DNA from: Cladobotryum mycophilum
Lineage: Eukaryota > Ascomycota > Sordariomycetes > Hypocreales > Hypocreaceae
Direction of reading: 5' to 3'
DNA: 64,000 nt
Assembly (NCBI GenBank): GCA_036429605.1
Contig: CM071590.1
Coordinates: forward strand, 434,001-498,000
The position numbers and the translations under genes are program-made. Position 1 is the stretch's first letter. Each line of letters begins with the position of its first letter. The notes beneath the pieces are model-generated. The model worked only from the letters and a program-made list of their open reading frames with translations, did not search any database and was not told where the DNA came from. This document shows positions 19,901 to 31,969 of this stretch, piece by piece.

Positions 19901-22553
19901 TCTGTACATAAACTGCCACTACAGAGAACTCACTCTTATGGGGGTGGGAAGTAGGACTGACTGGTTTGGCATGTGGTGTGAAAAATTTGACCGTCTTTTG
20001 ACTTATCATGGCAGAGAAAAAAAAAGAGGTTGTAAAATGCGTGTGTGTGTGTGTATGTAGCCAATATTTGCATCATCAATGTACGTATGTACGTTTGCGG
20101 CCGAAACCGAGGGTGGACGAGGGGGCTACGAATCGAGGATCGAGAATGTACCAGCCACAGACCTTTTTTTTTCTGACGATGGTGGTTGAGGCTGTGAAAA
20201 AAGAGAGAGGTGAGAGGTTACGGTAGGTACTTTGGGAAGAGGGAAGACGGCCTCCACTGCCTGTAATCTTGATTAGTTGACGGTGAATTCCAGGCCCTGG
20301 AAAAGAGGAAGGGCAAGGGCACTGCATTCCAGGTAGGCTGTGGCTTGTGCACTTCTTTAGGACTCGATCACTTCCGTCCATTTCTTACAGGGTCCGTTTT
20401 AGTGGACTTGGTCCAGGCAGACACAGCCCTGGCGGCTGAACTATGTACCTAGACGATGGATGTATCTACCTACCTGCCCCCCCGCCCACTGAAAGAAATG
20501 ATGAAAGAAGACCCAGAACTGTGGAGGCTACCTAAGCTAAGCAGGTCCTCCAGTGGTGTTCAGTGCCCTTGCAGCCGGCTGCGCGGCGCACGAAATCGAC
20601 TCCGCCTGGTGGTTCCTACTGGCTCCTGTTAGTGCTTCTGCAGCGAACATGGTGTAAATCGCTAACAGCTCCCTCTTTTGGTTATTCACACCAAAAGTGC
20701 GGACCGATAGAACTTGCATCCCCTGGCTGGCCCTTCCGTTGACTCCCGCTTTTTCTCACCCACCATCATCCTCATCATCGCTAATTAATTAATCCTGTCA
20801 TTGAACGTAGGACTTTTCTCCAAACCAAGATCAATAAACGCTACGCTAACTTACCTTGCGTTACGGAGGGAGGCCGTTCAGAACTGGGACGGACAGTCCA
20901 GACACACCCTCCCGTCTCTTTGTCTGCAAACGGTTCAGATCGGAAGAGAGAAGCCAGAATGACTCAGTTGCCCGCCTCTGCTACTGATGCCATTGCTGCT
21001 ACAGTTGCGGATGCATCCCCCCTTGCCTGGCCTGGCTTGGCCTGGATAGCAAACAAGAGTATCCTGTCGGTTGATCATGTTGTGCATTATCCATCCATCC
21101 GACCATCCATGTACGTATCTTATCGGCTCCAATTCAACAAATCGCCAATTTGGCTCTTGTTGACTTGTTGGCTTTGTTGGTCTTGCTTCTTGGGTCGCCG
21201 TGTTTCTGGCCTGTTTGATTTGTCGCCCGTCTCGCTTTCACTCCTAGGCTCGCGAAACTGGCCAACAGCAACGTGCAAGAGTTGCAGCCGCCGCCGCCCA
21301 AAAAAAAAAAAGGTCTCCAGAAATACTTCTTTGCATTTTTACGCATACGAATTGTTTATTTTATTTTATCTTTATTTCTATTTTCATACATTTTTCTTTT
21401 CCTGGCCGCGTATTCGCAGACCCAGGAGTCGCTTGTCTTTTGTCTGGTGCCTGTTTCATACTCTTGCAGTCTTTCGCCACGGACTGGATTTGGAGTAGTC
21501 CTTGGCTCCCTCCATCTTACCAACCACACACACACGCCTTTCTTGTTTTCGTCTTTCTCACCCATTTCAACATCGCGGCGGCCTAGAGACTAGAACACCA
21601 CCACCATCCTCAAGAGTGTAGAAAAAGATGGGCTCGCTCAGCGGGGGAGCAAAAAAATACCTGTTGATGAGGGCCAAGGTCTGCAAGCAATGCCCACGCC
21701 GTGCCACACACCCCTCAACTCGCTCTCACTTACATGCCTCTGCATGGCCCCCCTAAACTCGTTTTGGCTGGCCGCTAGGTTCAAAGACATGGTCACGGCC
21801 GTGGCTGATGGCCCTCAGCCGCTCTGCTATTGGACCTTGGACCCCTGCATGGGTGTGAAAAGGCTGCGCAATCCCCACAAAGACATGAGCGACATGGGGT
21901 ACGGGAAGAAATGGGAGTCATCGGCAGGGCCATGCTTAGACGGCTTCTGGCCACAGAGATGCCTTGCCCAAGTCGCTAGAGAAGGCAGAACAGCGGCGGG
22001 ACAAGGATGGTGCAGAGGGAGGGGGCGTGTGCCCTTCAGAGAGACAGAGAGATCCAGTCCATGGGCCGTTCTTGGCGGCCACCATCCGCAATGTCTCTTC
22101 TGGTGTCAAACCACCTAAAATCTACACCCTCTTACATTATTCGCCTTTTGCATTTATATATCCTATGATGCACCCGCTTCCTTGGACCAAAATTTCCAGG
22201 CAACAATCTCACAATCTCCACAACACTTGTTCAATACATATAACCATTCAACAGAATCATCTTTCCAACAACTTGAGCTTCATCCTTCATCTACTACTAC
22301 TCTCTACTACCACCACCGCCAACAACAACAACAACAACAACAACCACACAACACCACTGCTGCTCAACCCTTGATCAACAACTGCGTGTTACCTCATACA
22401 ACAAAGTAGCAACAACCACAAGTACAACAACACCAACAACACAACAACACAACAATCCCAAACCAACATCGAGAGGACTTCTTGTCCAACTCTGCAATCA
22501 TACAACCAACGTTGCGTACGACGCGCACATCCATCCGTTACAACTCCGACAAA
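16988..22553. other. 5.6-kb intergenic region upstream of the 22.6-kb gene
   Basis: No supportable gene. The sequence shows homopurine/homopyrimidine strand bias (for example a nearly pure purine tract about 17724-17850), short GT and CAA microsatellites (20040-20056, 22318-22342) and many overlapping short frames without domains. A TATA-like TTTATATATCC lies at about 22153, followed by a CA/CT-rich stretch that looks like a long 5' leader. It may contain unannotated non-coding transcripts or a long regulatory region. Confidence 0.5.
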
Positions 22554-23636
22554 ATGTGCACCACCAACGTTTACACTTACGTCTACCCCGACGGCCACAA
22601 GGAGACTTCTGAGCAAGCTACTCTCTGCGCCTCTTCTCGACACAACAAGCCCTGCAACAACAACGTCGTCTTCAAGCACCCCAAGATTGTCCAATACACC
22701 GATGGTGCCTCTGGTGCTTCACCCAGCTCTTCCTACCTTGCCCAGTTCCCTCCTTCGCCAAGCTACACCCCACGATCTTCTACACCAAACCACCGATCTG
22801 GAGACGAATCAGACCGCTCTCGTCGCAGCTCTTCCAGCTCACGACGACGTGCTAGCATCTACATCAACGGCCAAAGGGTGGTTGGCCTGGACCGACATGA
22901 TGGTCCCTCTTCACGGCGCGAGCGCATCGTATTAGTCGATGGCCCGCCTACTCCTCGAACTCCTCCCCAGGCCTTCAACTTCCCACACACCGCTCCTGCT
23001 TCACCCAACACCAACGCCTCTCCTTACCTTGGATCTTCACCCCGCGAATCTATCTCCGGCTTCTCTCGACGACCAATCATTGTTGATGACCGACAGCACG
23101 CTGAACGCCCTCGTGTCCGTGTCGAGGTCCTCGAGACTTCTCCCTCCAGCCGAACATCCAGGCGCGATCGTCATTCCTCAGCCAGCTCTCGAGAAAGCCG
23201 CAGCTACAGCGGTGATGAGGAAGAATCCCGCCGCCGCCAACGCGAGCGAGACGAGCGACGCGCAGAGAAGGAGCGTGAGGAAGATGAAGAGCGCCAGCGC
23301 AAGGTGCGAGCTCGCATTGCCAAGGCCAACGCCGAGATCAACAAGCGCCCTGCCGTCCCCGTTCCCCCTGCTCCAGTCCGCGCTTCTTCCTTTTCTTCCA
23401 CCGCCGCTGCAGTTGGTCCCGCCGACCTTGTGGATGGTGTCAAGGGCATGACCTTTGAGGAAGAGCGACGAGAGGAGAAGGCTCGCAAGATTGCCCGCAA
23501 GCAGCAGCGCGAGGACGAGGAGGCTCAGCGACAGCGACTTGCTGAGCGCATGATGCCTCGACGACGTGCGACTGTCGGACCTGGCAGCCGCCGCCACCGA
23601 GTTCTCTACGACGACGGTGTTTACCGATGGGAGTAA
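22554..23636 (+). CDS. Conserved fungal Ser/Arg-rich protein with MCTTN N-terminus
   Basis: 360 residues, one exon. I chose the ATG at 22554 because the N-terminus MCTTNVYTYVYPDGHKE is a conserved opening I recognise in many ascomycete proteins of unknown role; the frame is open further upstream but without a better start. The N-terminal 50 residues contain three cysteines (MC, LC, PC) in a compact motif. The middle is disordered and Ser/Pro/Arg-rich. Residues about 230-290 and 315-340 form highly charged Glu/Arg helices, likely coiled coil. No signal peptide or membrane helix. Codon use is strongly GC-ending, unlike the AT-rich surroundings, which suggests high expression. It sits alone between two gene deserts, a setting often seen for regulated developmental genes. 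The molecular function is unknown. Confidence 0.88.
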   Translation: MCTTNVYTYVYPDGHKETSEQATLCASSRHNKPCNNNVVFKHPKIVQYTDGASGASPSSSYLAQFPPSPSYTPRSSTPNHRSGDESDRSRRSSSSSRRRASIYINGQRVVGLDRHDGPSSRRERIVLVDGPPTPRTPPQAFNFPHTAPASPNTNASPYLGSSPRESISGFSRRPIIVDDRQHAERPRVRVEVLETSPSSRTSRRDRHSSASSRESRSYSGDEEESRRRQRERDERRAEKEREEDEERQRKVRARIAKANAEINKRPAVPVPPAPVRASSFSSTAAAVGPADLVDGVKGMTFEEERREEKARKIARKQQREDEEAQRQRLAERMMPRRRATVGPGSRRHRVLYDDGVYRWE

Positions 23637-24010
23637 ACGATGGCGGATAGCATGATATAAACTGTTATGCCTTTTTTTTGTTTTCTTTTTTCTTTTTTAT
23701 CCTTTTATCCTTCTACCTTTATGTATTTTTACACACATTTTCCTTGTGCGGTATGGTTTTTTCTTATTTGGGGATTTTATTGAAACAGCACCCTTGGGAA
23801 AAGGACTTTGGCATGGAATTATTTTCTGGATTATGAAGCGACAGCGAAGCGTTCATTTTTCCTTTGTCCTTCTTTTTACAAACATCATCTTTCCTTTGTC
23901 ATCTCTACTAGCACGATTTGTACGATTATATAGCATGATACCACTTTTTCTGGCTTAAACAAATAATATTGGGATTTTTGGAAGACATTATTTTTTGACT
24001 TGCTCTATAT

Positions 24011-24080
24011 GATGTGAATGAACCTGAATGTACTTGAATGAACTTGCAAGAACTCGAATGCACTCGAATGAACTTGAATG
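24011..24080. repeat. Seven copies of a 10-bp degenerate repeat
   Basis: The unit approximates AACTTGAATG and is repeated in exact 10-bp register over 70 bp with one or two changes per unit. A 10-bp period places every unit on the same face of the helix. Confidence 0.8.
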
Positions 24081-27000
24081 CGATGGGCTGTGATGCTTCT
24101 GCCTGCGGTAGTCAAGATGCCAAGGTCTCGAAGGTGACTCCACTGGTAGATATGTAACATCCACTTACGATGGTACCCTTGTCCTGTCAAGCGTCCAGGA
24201 TCCAGGATGCTCTGCTACCATCACACCTTGTCCAAACATCATCTCAAGCAGTTCGCAGAAGGATATCGGGCAAGTCAAGAAACGTCAAACACCCTCCCCC
24301 TTTTTCTTTCATAGATAGACCAATAGAGCCAGAATTTGCGATATTACATACAGAACTTTGCATTTTCCTCCCCCTCCGTGCATCGTAGGAGGAGGAAGAA
24401 GGGAAATGGTCTGTAACCCTCTTGTTTTTGCCCACATTTTTTTTTATTGGAGTCTGGCCACTTACTCGGTCGCTCGCCCACCCACCCATATTACTCAACA
24501 CGCACACCTCTCACAGTGGCCTCGACCCCATACTAGATAGATCTGTCTCTTTTTCTTGACTCACTCACTCACTCACTCTTCTCCTCCCCTCCCTTTATGA
24601 GTCCTCTATGGCCGAGACTAAAAGAAACAGCTTGCTGCAGTGTTGCCCACCAACTTTTTTAGTAATGCAGGTGAACCTTTTTACGCTTGGACTTGGAGAC
24701 GCACCCCCTGCTGTTACGGCTTCTATTTGCTCGTGATGAGGGATGGGATGCATTGCATATGTATGTGCATGAGGAAATGCCCCGCATCTTATCGATAGAA
24801 TATGGGTGATGGAGGGTTGCTCTGCCCCCCTTCCCCCTCCACTGCCACCACTACCACCCGAGGTCTATGCTCTCTGCTCTGCTCTCTCTCTAGTGAGTGT
24901 GAGTGTGCATCGGCTTGGCTTTTTGCCCTGCTCCATTCGTGATGGCATCCAGTCCCCATCCCATCCACACCAAAGTTGCTTGGATCCATACCATACCATG
25001 CCATACCACTCACATCGACTTATTGGGGTAATTTTCTTTTAAGAAACATGTATTGCTGCCTAAGGGGCCGGAATTCTCGGCGACCCAATATCGAACAGGG
25101 GGAGGGCCCAGAGGGAGAGAGGAAGGAGATGTTCTTCCTCTTGTGCATTTCGCACACACTTGCATGAATGATGATGATGATGATGATGCATGCATGCTTT
25201 TACCTCGCCTCCGTCGCTCTGCCGACCAGCCAGCCATACGTGTTGGATTGGAAGCGAGTGCCGCATTTTGGAACTACATTCATGCACATTTACTTCATTT
25301 CGCGTCTTTCTGACGTGCGCGCGCGCCGCTGCTCTTGCGAAAGGAGTTTTACGTACGTTGCATGTGCTTGAGAAGGAAACTAGAATGTTTGCTTCACTTG
25401 CAGCAGCATGAAGCAGCAGTGATGCAGCATTGCCTAGCTGCAGGATGTTCCCCCCATGCCCCCATCACTGCATGCTCGGCAGCACCTCTTTGACTCGCGA
25501 TAGAAGACCACTTTCAATGATATGTCGATGTATTTTTGCAACCACATCTTTTTTTATTATTATTCTTCTTCTTCATTTTGTTTCCTGTTGTCAATCTTGG
25601 CGCGCGCGCATGATGCCTTTTTTGTTCTCTTTCGCTTCACACCTTCTTCCTCTTCTTTGCATCGCTTATGCGACGTTTCCTTGACCATGGAGTGAGTGTG
25701 TTAGCCAACGTTGCCCTCGTGTCGTTTTTGTTGCCGGACGGATCGACAGCCGACGACTTCGGGAGATTGACCCGTCCTTGACACTCGCTCCCCCTCGCTT
25801 AGTTCTATTTCCCCAGACCTTGTGATCACATTCCATTCCCTCCCGCGTCCTTTTTGTGTCTTTTTTTTGTTGCTGTCCTTGTTAATCTCCTAAAAAAAAA
25901 TCCCAACATGTCTTGCTACTGTCCCGTCATTTTTGCGTGTCTTAGTGTTTCCCCTACCCACCATCTCCTCTAACCCCCTACCTATCTATAGTAGCACCCA
26001 TCACACCCTCCGTCCATCCACCCATCCATCCATCCCTAAACCCCATGTCTCTTTTCTTCCCGTTCTTCCCACCCACTATGCCCCATATCATCAACACTAT
26101 CCAGACCACCACCACCACCTCTCCTCCCAAATGAACAAATCAAAAACTCCCAAAACAACTTCCAAGGTCAGAAGAAAAAAGACTCGCCGAGAAGCTGCGG
26201 GCGACCCCAAAAGAAGAAGGACGCACACTCCCCCTCTCTACTGCTACTACCTTTTTCTTGTTCTGCTTTTATGATAGTCACCCGGGCAGCCACGGGGTGG
26301 GGTCCGGTGACGCACCCGGAAACCCGCTCCGGTGTGGCCCGGCAGAAGAGACTATTGGATTGCCAGGGGTGGAAGGGGAAGGACCACACACACACACACA
26401 CTCGCAGACACACATATCCATCCATGGACTATGGAGCTATCTTTGGGGGGATCCATATCTGGGGGGACGCACATGGGTGGGAAGAATCTACGAATGGGGT
26501 GATGAAATGGTGAAAGTGTGGCCATGAGACGTGAAAATGTTTTTTGTGGTAGTTTTTGTTTTTCTCTTTTTTTTTTTTTTGTGAAACTGTGGGTGTAGAT
26601 GTGTGTGTGTGTGAGGGTTGTGTTGCACAACCGTTGGTCTTTTTCGGTGCGTGAAGGGGACATGATAGGTCCAGCCACCCTCCCAGCTGCTCCAAAAAAC
26701 AGCTCGACTAAGTTTGGCAGTAACATTTTCACTACGTTGTATTTTCCCTTCTACGAGAAATGTGAGATTATGTCGGTGAAGCTTCGTCTGGAATGTGTGG
26801 TGGTTGTATGAGACATCCTAATCGTTGCTATTCCCCCCAACTGCGCGTCTAAAAACGGCGATTATGCACCAGGTCTCGTGGATGGCTAATAGCCTCTCTA
26901 TCGTAGTATTCTTCACATGTGGGTGTGTGTGTCTAGTTGATCTGTCTTTGCCTCTCTTCTCATTTTCATACAAGACCGTAGACCGCTTTATTGAATGAAT

Positions 27001-29047
27001 CCTTCTCCAAGGTTGCAAAAGGAGTGGAGTCAAAATCTCTAGGAGAATGCTACCTCTCACTAGATTCGTCGACCTCAGCTGTTGCCTTTTTCCCTCCTTG
27101 ACTTCGGATGCTGGTGTATCCCGGAATGGTAGGCTATTCTTGGCGAGCGCTCCCTGGCTGGGGGAGAAGAAATGTGATGGGTATGTATCCACAGGGGCAC
27201 CTTGGCCACGTCCCTTCGAGCCGAAGCGCGATGGTCGACAACAAAACAATGTGGGATCAGGGCATCGGGAATGGGATGTGGTAATGATCTTCCATGGTAT
27301 TTCGGGGCCAGGGAGATATTTGGAATAGAATGGCATGCCACAAAAGGGTGGAGGCTCCGCTTTTCACACCTGTTTACCCACTACGGTCATATGACCCTCT
27401 TTTTTTGCCCTCCTGTGTGTGTCGTCGCTATGCAAAATACGCGTGGGCGAGGGAAAAGGTAGAAAGCTGCTGGAGTGTATAGTCCTTGGACTGGCCAATA
27501 GGGATTGACATGCCGCGTCTGGCAGGCATTATTCTGTGGTCCTTGCGGAACTATCCGTCTGTTGACGTTGCTTTTTGCTGCTTATATGCCAAGGTGACAG
27601 GGGAAACCAGTTCTTGGCGATATGCAACTCGATGGAGTGAGAGCAGACGGCTTAGATCTTTTGATGGGTGAGTATTGTGTCGTAAACCAGGTTTGATAGA
27701 CGTAGGTGGTTGGGTGTATCCGACAGATGACACTTGACATCCGGTCTACTTTGTTTGCTTCGTTTACTTCGTATGCTTCGGATGCTCGATTATCTCGTTC
27801 ATCAACGAATGACTGGACATTCCTGACTATGGGTCAGAACTCCACCGATGGACATGGATGTGAACGATCCGATGGCCTATCCCCTTCCCCCACGATTCCA
27901 TGATTGTCGGAGCTACGTGATCTTCCGCATGGACAGCTTGAGCTCCTCCTGCTTTCGCACAGGAGCGTGACACTGCATGGGAGGACGCGGACTGATATAT
28001 GATATTTTCCTATGCTAAGATAACGTACATGTGCCAGTGGATGGGCAACGAGTTTGCCTCCCTCGTATTGCTTGCAGCGAGCTGCATCGCAATGGAGCTT
28101 ATCCACTTCACAAGTTGATCCACCATGCTTGAGATGAAGCTCTTCCGGCCACCCCCTTTTTCATCCTGGTCGGAATATTGTTATCGAGCATGTGTATTTC
28201 TATCTTATTCTGTATACAGGGCCTTGTTGGGCATGAAACCTAGAGAAGTGACTTGATGCCACGGAGAACCCACGGATCCACTGCTTGGTGGATGGCTTGG
28301 CTATTGTAGCGCTTCGGAACTTGATAGTGATGGGACACTGCAGGCCAATATATCTGTTGCGTATTTAGAGCCTATAAAATGGAACTGTAGGTTAGATGAA
28401 GATCTGTTGTGGGGCTTATATGTCGTCGAAAGTAAGAGCGTTGATGATAGGTCGCTTTGGTGACCTCATATTCTGTAGTAATTGGGATAAATTAATAGAT
28501 AATTGCATTGAGGCTGATGCTTAGATTATCCCACATCTAACTGGGCCGAGGTCAGTATACTATTGGCCCCTTACTACTGGCCCCTGGGTTGATGGCATCT
28601 GTCACCAAGCAAGAGCAATATCATGACGATTGGATTCTCAGGCAGACCCCTGACCCCCACAAGCACGCTCCCATTGTACCGTGAATATGGGAGCGAGTAT
28701 ACTCGGCTTAACAGTCTGAAGTATTGATTCCACGACTGAATTTGTGTTTCTCTCCTGACGCAAAGGTTGTCTAGGGGCGTTAAAGGGTCATAGCCCATAT
28801 TGTATCTGGTAGGTATATGTCTCCTAATTCTCATTTCTGAATCACATTAGATGCCGGAAAATACTAGATAAAGAAGCATGGAGAGTGCAATGATCAGCAA
28901 TAAAACGGAAACATTGGCGTTGGCTAGCTTGTGGGTCAACAGTTGGATACATAGGGCCGTTGTAGCTGCGAACAGAATTCACAATCACAAGGTGTTACGC
29001 AAGTTATAGCGGCTCGGAAAAGTGCTAGGAATGTCTGGTAATTATAA

Positions 29048-29123
29048 TAATCCACGGAAACGATAGTAATACGTGGAGACGACAGTAATACGCGGAAATG
29101 ATAGTAATATGTGGAAATGATAA
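29048..29123. repeat. Four copies of a 19-bp minisatellite
   Basis: The unit approximates TAATACGTGGAAATGATAG, in perfect 19-bp register, with a fifth partial unit after 29123. It lies about 65 bp beyond the 3' end of the gene at 29188-30629. Confidence 0.8.
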
Positions 29124-29187
29124 TAACGCATAAAGATTATCACATGTATTGCTTTTACGAACTATTCAAAAACCCATCTTACATGCA

Positions 29188-30629
29188 CTAAACAATGGAA
29201 AGGTCCTCCAGACAACCCGCCCTTTGCTCATGGAAAGCCCGGGGTGAAGTAGGTGTGCTTCTCCCCCGAAGCTCGTACCCATCCTGCACGAGTTTCCACT
29301 GCTTCTTCTTGGTCTCCCTCTTTTTCCTCTTGGAGTCGACAAAGTAATAACCAGAGGACGAAGAGTGCTTCTTGATTTCAACCGTCACACGCTTCTCACC
29401 AGCTGGGACTGCAGTCTCAGCGTCTTCGTCGTGTCCGTTGTCTTCCGCCTCAGTCCCTTCATCGTCATCACCACCCTCCTCGTCATCGTATTCGTCTTCT
29501 TCCTCTCTGCTACTGGCATTAGCTGGGGGGTAGTCGTCGCCAAAGGCACTACCGGGCTGGCTATAGTATGGCACATCCTCTTCAACGCCATAGCCATATG
29601 TATAGCCAGATGGACCTGCTGCGGCACTGCTCGGCCCTGTACCTTGATCTGATGCGTGGGGCTCTTGCATGCGATGCTTTTTGGAGAGTTGCGACAAGGT
29701 TGCACCAGAAGTGTTATGCACGAATCCCTTCTCTCCTCGGCGCCAGGTGTCCAAATCGGGATACGAGTAATCGATGTGTCTATCGCCGTTGGTAGCCATC
29801 ATGGCTAGGCACCACAAGGCAAGCTTTATAGTGAGCTTCCCTTTCCCATTCGCAGTCCATGGGATGACGGCATATTCCGGGGGTGATGCTCCCACTTCAT
29901 GGCGTCATTGTCTTGGTATGTGCTATAGCCAGTGTCGGCTGAAGTCATTGAGGCATCAGAGGGATCTCTTTGGTGTTTGGGAGCAGCAGCCGCCGTCCAA
30001 ATTTGCCGTGGGGACCGGGAAACAGCCAAGCCGCCCCCAACATGCCGGCGGGTGAGTCTAAACACGACCAGGTTTGCGTCTGTGATGACGAATCCATATC
30101 TGCTCCCTACAGAGATCATATATGTGGTGATTTGAATGACCACCTTTCGCCATTCTGGGAATTCCTTGCTGTCCTGCAGCATTGTGGGCCACCACTTGGA
30201 GTCAAGCTTGGTATCTCCTGGAAGAAGGTTCACATAGCCCGTTTCGTCGGTCCAGTAGCTCGAGATAACAGACCAATCCGGCTCATAGTCCGAGTGGCAT
30301 CTGGTGCCCCGGCCGTAGTGAGAAGAACCGCATTGGCCGGCCAAGGCATAGTTGATAGAAGGGCTGATGAACCGACGCAACAGGTCCTCAAGAGTTGCCT
30401 CGTTAACGATGCACAGATCCTGCTCCAGAGGTGCTGGATCCGGCGAGCCCCGGAAATCCTGAGCGAGTTCCCGCTTAAAGATCCGGGTTAAAGTATCGTA
30501 ATTAAAGCCAACCCAGGGCTTCCAAGTGTTGAACGTGATGTCGGAATCAATGGTAGTATTAGGGCCCTTGGTGGCATAATTACTGACTGCCACGTTCGGG
30601 CTTGTGAGAACTTCTAGGATGGTTGTCAT
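29188..30629 (-). pseudogene. Conserved fungal protein of unknown function, single-base frameshift
   Basis: The ATG at 30629 (MTTILEVLTSPNVAVSNYAT) opens about 240 codons ending in a region with YGFVITDANLVVFRLTRR. A second frame continues with PPEYAVIPWTANGKGKLTIK and runs to 29188. The two join smoothly if one C is added at 29901-29902. I recall the YGF(V/I)ITD...PEYAVIPW arrangement from uncharacterised fungal proteins that often sit with kinase-like genes, but cannot assign a function. The C-terminal part is acidic and disordered (runs of Glu/Asp), then basic (KRKKRETKKKQWK). No signal peptide. No intron with plausible splice sites explains the frame change, so I treat it as a frameshift (mutation or base-call error). 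Confidence 0.65.
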
Positions 30630-31969
30630 GGGGGGTAAGGCTCTAGGGAAATAAGAGAAACAATAAGGAGGAAGGGAGCCAACAGGGCACAGGAGGAACG
30701 ATAGGGAACAAAAGGTCAGGCGGTACAAGGAAATGTGAGGCAGTGAATCTGTGTATATTCTTCTGATCGGATGTGTGTTGGCAATCCGAAGGCTCTCTCG
30801 TGGAAGACCGGCTCAATTTATAACTGTTGAATCCATCCAAGATGCAACGAAAACATCCTCATATCTGCCCGAGTTCTTGCGGCTTCCATGGGTTCAAGAG
30901 TTGATTGGATCATATGCTCGCAATTAAAAACACGGCCAGCACAGCTGCACTAATGCAACAAGAACCAACAACACTTTCTTATAGCTTTCTCTAATTAGTC
31001 AACCGAAGTATGCCTTATCATGGGTGCGTGAAACTTCCCGCTGGCTGTTAAGGTGACCCCCAAGGTCAGAGAGCACATCACCACCACATGCGAACTTCCT
31101 ATAAAGCTGTTGGTCAACATTCAGAATATTGACCAATGAACTGTAGACAGGGAGGCAGTGCTGCCTAGTTCAGGCCGGCTCCTTGGTGGCCGTCACTATT
31201 CTGTTCACGGTTGTTTTTCAAATTTCCCAGTCGCCGTCCGCATTACCAACGTAAAGAACCCACGTTTAATACCGAGTTGAGTAAGATGCAGACCCAACAT
31301 CGAGCCTGCTGCCTAAATTTGGCGGTAAAATGCTGTGAATGTTTCAAGGGCAACCCTCAAGATCCAATCGGTTTATAGTCTTTGATCGTCGTGCCCCCCA
31401 AATTATGAGACATGTTTAATCCGCCCAGTCCCTTGAACACATGATACTCCTTAACATGCTCCGTTCGGCTACTGAGATCAGGGAGGGGATACAAGGGAGG
31501 GAGAGGTCTGGATGCGGGTCTGGGGCTCATTTCTTCTTGGTTTCTGGAGGGTTCGGCCGGCGCTTACGTCTCCATAGTTATTGATAGTTATCAGATACCT
31601 AGAGACAGAGCTGGTTTACCCCGCATGAGCAGGTATTTTTTCATGCTCGCATCACTCACAGAAAAAGCAACAGCCCGGGGGTGAACGGATGTCATGTTTG
31701 CTGTTGGTTGTGATATCAAAATAACCATCTAGGAGACAAAGAGCTTAGTGTAAATCAAACGACCCCACTCAACAGCCTCAATGGCACCGCCACATTCCCC
31801 TGATTCTGTGGCTAGTGTCGCGTCGTACCTTGTGTTGATGTTTTGTAGGCACTTGGCTCAGTTCAACCTCAGCTATTTAAGCACATTGAGAACCTCACTT
31901 CATCGTTATTTTGCATCTTCATTGGCGCTTCATCTCTTCTCTCATCGAGCCTGCAAATAAAATACCATC
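30630..31969. other. Divergent intergenic region
   Basis: Upstream of two divergent genes. A TATA-like TATTTAAG lies at about 31873, roughly 100 bp before the ATG at 31970, and a TTTATAAC at about 30815 faces the minus-strand gene. No coding frame of note. Confidence 0.5.

Larger units (their letters stand above)
23637..29187. other. 5.5-kb intergenic region downstream of the 22.6-kb gene
   Basis: No supportable gene. The first 100 bases are T-rich, consistent with a 3' UTR and polyadenylation region. The rest contains simple repeats (ACTC at about 24560, GAT at about 25168, CA at about 26386, a T run at about 26566) and two minisatellites listed separately. Open frames here are short, overlap on both strands and show no domains. 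Confidence 0.5.

Noticed and set aside
21690..22374. Overlapping frames of 130-140 codons upstream of the 22.6-kb gene
   Set aside because: Low-complexity composition, overlapping in several frames, with the TATA-like box and long leader of the real gene running through them.
22687..23600. Additional long frames on both strands within the 22.6-kb gene
   Set aside because: Shadows caused by GC-rich third positions; only the MCTTN frame has a conserved start.
25160..26600. Microsatellites (GAT, CA, CCAT, T runs)
   Set aside because: Ordinary simple repeats with no evidence of function.
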